Assembly: GCA_030635365.1 (NCBI GenBank)
Contig: DAOVYZ010000092.1
Location: 1-9,607, forward strand
Origin: Bacteroidales bacterium
Lineage (GTDB): Bacteria; Bacteroidota; Bacteroidia; Bacteroidales; UBA12077
Direction: 5' to 3'
DNA length: 9,607 nt
Shown here: one piece after another, positions 7,213 through 9,607 of the stretch
How positions within the stretch are numbered: the stretch's first letter is position 1
Layout of the letters: each line of letters opens with the position of its first letter
Position numbers and translations under genes: made by a program
Notes under the pieces: model-generated
The model's database searches: none
What the model was told of the DNA's origin: nothing
Seen by the model: the letters and a program-made list of their open reading frames with translations, nothing else

Positions 7213-7792
7213 ATATTTTGAGTGGTATTTTTTTTTAATTTATACATTAAAAAGGGAGTTACTATTTCCTTTTAGTTTTTTTAATATTTCTTTTATAATA
7301 CAAGAACAAATCATGCAATTTATCAATAATCATGCCATTCACGTTGTATTTGACAAATATATATGAGGCCTATGCAAAATACAGTCGGTTCTATTTTATA
7401 AAAGTTGTTCTCGAGTTTTTTACTTTTTTATTTTTTTAGTTAATTCAGTTCTAAACCCATATATTACACTATGGCCCGGGCACATTATCCTTTATTTGAA
7501 GGCCACAAAACAACATTACCAATAGATTTTCATTTACTAACAATCAGTTGTTTATAAATTCATCTTTTGCAAAAGTTTCATGTTTTATTACAAAATAGTT
7601 AGCATAAACCCTACTTTTTTTTAAATTTTATTGGTTCTGATTTAAATAATGAGGTTGTCTTTTTTGCGATACATAAAAATTTATTGGCAAAAAAGAATAG
7701 CCGAAAAGATACAAACCTTGCCAACTAATTAGTGCTTATGTTTGTCCATAAAGTGATACAAACAAGCTAAAAATGAAATTACAAATAATATA
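7213..7792. other. Intergenic region without a recognisable gene
   Basis: This gap lies between the divergent DegT and glycosyltransferase genes. All frames are broken by frequent stops; the longest ATG frame around the GC-rich spot is 28 codons (7471-7557) and matches nothing I know. Small symmetrical sites are present: TATTTGACAAATA (7347-7359, odd-centred palindrome), GCCCGGGC (7474-7481), the perfect 12-bp palindrome CTTTTGCAAAAG (7564-7575), and TTGGCAA/TTGCCAA (7684-7690 with 7718-7724). A perfect minus-strand -7 match TATATTTG lies at 7361-7354 and could belong to a distant DegT promoter. I see no transposase remnant, tRNA or riboswitch. Confidence 0.7.
7737..7744 (+). promoter_or_regulatory. 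Candidate -7 box upstream of the GT2 gene
   Basis: TATGTTTG matches the TAnnTTTG consensus exactly. The nearest possible -33 element, CTTG at 7717-7720, is only 16 nt away, which is short. A transcript from here would have a leader of about 245 nt carrying the entire palindromic repeat at 7793-7923. Confidence 0.25.
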
Positions 7793-7923
7793 GGCTCTGA
7801 TATAAATTAGTGTGTATGTAATATTTAGTGATTCTTAGTGTTTTAGTGGCGAAAAAATATAATGCCACTAAGGCTCAAAGACTCAAAATTTCACAAAGAA
7901 CTACAATATCTAATATCAGAGCC
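7793..7923. repeat. Nested palindromic intergenic repeat element
   Basis: The outer arms GGCTCTGATAT (7793-7803) and ATATCAGAGCC (7913-7923) are perfect 11-bp inverted repeats. A concentric inner stem, TTAGTGGC (7843-7850) with GCCACTAA (7864-7871), has a 13-nt loop. Both share a centre near 7857-7858, so the whole 131 bp is one degenerate palindrome, and the intervening arm sequences resemble each other loosely. Phrases such as CTTAGTGTTTTAGTGGC and GCCACTAAGGCTCAAAGAC look like a dispersed repeat word I associate with many Bacteroidota genomes (memory, not searched). The plus-strand reading frame across it is open and joins the downstream glycosyltransferase frame. Confidence 0.7.
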
Positions 7924-7995
7924 ATAACATACAATATTCATACTTTTTGCAAAAATAGAATGAAAAATGATATTTTTGCTGGAAAATTTAATTAT

Positions 7996-8883
7996 ATGCA
8001 TCAAATAATATTTCACAAAGAAGAGTTGTCTTATCAACCAGTATTTTCTATTCTTATTCCAACATGGAATAATCTGGGATACATTAAAAAGTGTATAGAA
8101 AGTATACGAAAAAATTCTCATTTCCAGAATGAAATAATCGTTCATGTAAACGAAGGGACTGATGGGACTTTAGAATGGATTAAAGAGCAAAAATTGAGTT
8201 ATACTCATTCTAAAACAAATATTGGGGTTTGTTATGGGTTTAATTCGCCCTCGGCTTTAGCAAGCTCTGATCTTTTTATATTATTGGATGACGATAATTA
8301 CGTTGCCCCTGATTGGGATTTAGAACTTAAAAAAGAAGTTGATAAAGTAGGGCATGTATATTTTACCATTTCAGGGACTTTAGTGGAACATTCCGATTCT
8401 GGGAACAAATGTGTCATAGTTAAGGATTATGGGAAAAATGTTGAGGAATTTCAGGAAGAAAATTTTTTGAAAGAACACGGGGAACTAAAGTTTAGAAATT
8501 GGACCGGGGGTAATTGGTACCCTTTAGTAATCCATAAATATATTTGGGCACTTATTGGTGGTTTAAGTATAGAGTTTACCCCGGGCATGTATTCTGATCC
8601 AGACTTTATGAAAAAATTATGGCATGCTGGTGTACGATACTTTAAGGGTATAGAAGCAAGCAAATCATATCATTTTGGTTCAAAAACTACTGGGAGGGTT
8701 AAGAAAAATAATGGACGTAAGCAATTTGCACTTAAGTGGGGTGTAAATAATTCCACCTTTTTTAAATATTATTTGCGTATAGGTGATGATTTTACTGGTG
8801 AAACGGAAGAGCCAAAATTAAGCTTTAAGCTCAAAAGAAAATTGTTTATTGATAAATTTAAACAATTTTGGTTGAAATTTTAA
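7996..8883 (+). CDS. Family 2 glycosyltransferase (GT-A fold)
   Basis: This 295-aa inverting glycosyltransferase probably transfers a sugar from a nucleotide donor to a cell-surface glycan. The GT-A opening VFSILIPTWNN lies at residues 16-26 and the metal-binding DDDN at 98-101. Conserved C-terminal blocks are GMYSDPDF (197-204) and HFGSKTTGRVKK (226-237). No membrane segment is present, so the enzyme is cytoplasmic or peripheral. The frame stays open back to a GTG at 7828, which would add 56 residues, but the first 32 of those are encoded by a palindromic repeat and family homology starts around residue 16 here. ATG 7996 is therefore preferred, with ATG 7960 as an alternative. The gene stands alone on the plus strand and converges on the DUF6340 fragment. 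Donor and acceptor are unknown. Confidence 0.88.
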   Translation: MHQIIFHKEELSYQPVFSILIPTWNNLGYIKKCIESIRKNSHFQNEIIVHVNEGTDGTLEWIKEQKLSYTHSKTNIGVCYGFNSPSALASSDLFILLDDDNYVAPDWDLELKKEVDKVGHVYFTISGTLVEHSDSGNKCVIVKDYGKNVEEFQEENFLKEHGELKFRNWTGGNWYPLVIHKYIWALIGGLSIEFTPGMYSDPDFMKKLWHAGVRYFKGIEASKSYHFGSKTTGRVKKNNGRKQFALKWGVNNSTFFKYYLRIGDDFTGETEEPKLSFKLKRKLFIDKFKQFWLKF

Positions 8884-8911
8884 TCAATTGCCAATTTTGG
8901 TTTAGTAAATA

Positions 8912-9469
8912 TTATTGATTAATCTGCTTTTGAAGCTTTTGCAACTGTTTTTTTCGCTGTTTTAAAATTGCAATGTAATTTCTTGTACGTGCCTTAGTTT
9001 TAATTTTATCAGATTTTTGAGCCCATTTTACCGCTAAATCTAAATTGCCAGTTATTTCATTTACGAAAGCTAAATTATAACATGCTCTGCTGGCAATCTC
9101 CTTATCAATATTTGTTGCATATTTTTCCCAAATTTCTGATGCCATAACCCAATTATTGTCCTTTATGTATTCGGCTGCAAGTTTAAAGTCTTTATTACCT
9201 GTGTTAAAATAATACCTGGTTTCAGCCTGCCATCCCGGAAAAATTCTGGTTGCATAATCCATTGCAGCAAAATAAGCTGTTTCCCTAATTGATCTTGTTA
9301 GTTTAGGAAATTTTCTTTCTATTTCGATCTTAGAATAACCCAATAAATCCCATAAAAATGTATCTTTATAATAATATTTGTCCAACCTTTTTTTAGTGAC
9401 TAAATCAAAGGTGCTCCAATAGGCATTAATTGTTATCTCCCGGTATTTATAATGTTCAATTGATTTCAA
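8912..9469 (-). pseudogene. C-terminal fragment of a DUF6340-like TPR lipoprotein gene
   Basis: The 185-codon frame resembles the C-terminal part of DUF6340 proteins, Bacteroidota proteins of roughly 330-350 aa that begin with a lipoprotein signal (family recall). Recognisable blocks are EITINAYWSTFD (11-22), MDYATRIFPGW (70-80), NNWVMASEIWEKYA (105-118) and the TPR-like RACYNLAFVNEITGNLDLAVKWAQKS (128-153, family pattern). A lysine/glutamine-rich, probably coiled-coil tail ends the protein. The N-terminal half and signal peptide are missing. The only start upstream of the homology is TTG at 9469, the frame hits a stop at 9494-9496, and the sequence beyond about 9450 codes for an unrelated protein on the other strand. 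I therefore call it a 5'-truncated gene. It converges on the GT2 gene 28 bp away. Function is unknown. Confidence 0.65.
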
Positions 9470-9607
9470 TATCAGATTATGGTTGTTCTGATACTATTAT
9501 TCAAAACGTTGAAGTCAGGCCTTTGCCTTATTTTGCTTTTGAGTTTTCGGGTGATACTACTTTTGTTGAAGGGGAAAGTGTTACTGTTTCGATTATTGGA
9601 GAATATG
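9430..9607 (+). CDS. Partial PKD/Ig-like surface-protein reading frame, truncated at its 5' end and open at the window edge
   Basis: From just after the in-frame stop TAA at 9427-9429 this frame is open to the window end (59 codons). It reads SPGIYNVQLIS, then DYGCSDTI, then NVEVRPLPYF, the typical second half of a PKD domain in Bacteroidota secreted proteins. GDTTFVEGESVTVSI follows, the usual opening of the next Ig-like or SprB-type repeat. Such domains occur in tandem in very large adhesins with a type IX secretion C-terminal domain; that part lies outside the window. There is no start codon, signal peptide or first half of the PKD domain, so the coding sequence begins abruptly in mid-domain. 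It overlaps the 5' end of the opposing DUF6340 fragment by up to 40 bp. Because only 59 codons are visible, it is easily overlooked. Confidence 0.7.
   Translation, partial: MLSPGIYNVQLISISDYGCSDTIIQNVEVRPLPYFAFEFSGDTTFVEGESVTVSIIGEY

Noticed and set aside
7154..7366. Plus-strand 70-codon ORF overlapping the DegT start.
   Set aside because: Antisense shadow of the DegT gene continuing into AT-rich intergenic DNA, with low-complexity phenylalanine-rich translation.
7471..7557. 28-codon ORF starting at ATG 7471 in a locally GC-rich spot.
   Set aside because: Very short, with no recognisable similarity, no ribosome binding site and no neighbouring operon context.
7708..7763. Direct repeat GATACAAAC at 7708-7716 and 7755-7763.
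   Set aside because: Two 9-mers in AT-rich non-coding DNA, with no third copy or symmetry to support a binding site.
8882..8920. AATCAAT/ATTGATT inverted repeat between the convergent GT2 and DUF6340 genes as a bidirectional terminator.
   Set aside because: It is a short, A-T rich stem with a long loop and no T tract on either side.

Overview
The window is strongly AT-rich and looks like a chromosomal segment of a Bacteroidota bacterium (Bacteroidales/Marinilabiliales-like; finer placement is not possible by eye). The evidence is the gene order cinA, rpmB, rpmG, a 49-aa DUF4295 protein, ftsY, rimO; a cysteine-poor L33; an FtsY without a long acidic N-terminal domain; mostly Shine-Dalgarno-less starts; several TAnnTTTG-like promoter boxes; and PKD/Ig-type surface-protein coding sequence at the right end.

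Left to right: positions 1-323 form an inverted repeat with 53-bp arms (52/53 identical) around a 217-nt loop, next to the 3' end of rimO. Positions 348-7212 are all minus-strand. Read in the transcribed direction, they run: a DegT/DnrJ/EryC1-family sugar aminotransferase; a Ste24-type M48 membrane protease followed 5 bp later by cinA; rpmB, rpmG and DUF4295 (probably ribosomal protein bL38) as a tight ribosomal-protein operon ending in a strong intrinsic terminator; and ftsY followed by rimO. This core block combines ribosome components (bL28, bL33, DUF4295), ribosome modification (RimO), SRP-dependent membrane targeting (FtsY), nucleotide salvage (CinA) and membrane proteolysis (M48).

Positions 7213-7995 hold no recognisable gene. 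They contain small palindromes and a 131-bp nested palindromic element (7793-7923) of a dispersed-repeat type. The open frame of the following GT2 glycosyltransferase (7996-8883, plus strand) runs back into this element, so a longest-ORF gene call would start too early. The DegT aminotransferase and the GT2 enzyme together suggest surface-glycan synthesis, but neither sits in a full polysaccharide locus here.

At the right end a minus-strand DUF6340-like/TPR gene lacks its N-terminal half. It abuts, head to head at about 9436-9450, a plus-strand PKD/Ig-like surface-protein reading frame that also lacks its 5' end and runs off the window. This is either a real rearrangement junction or an assembly chimera. 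I found no CRISPR array, tRNA, rRNA, intact transposase or recognisable defence system. The most unusual features are the two palindromic elements, the double-truncation junction, and a perfect GGAGG ribosome binding site at rpmG in a genome that otherwise shows almost none.
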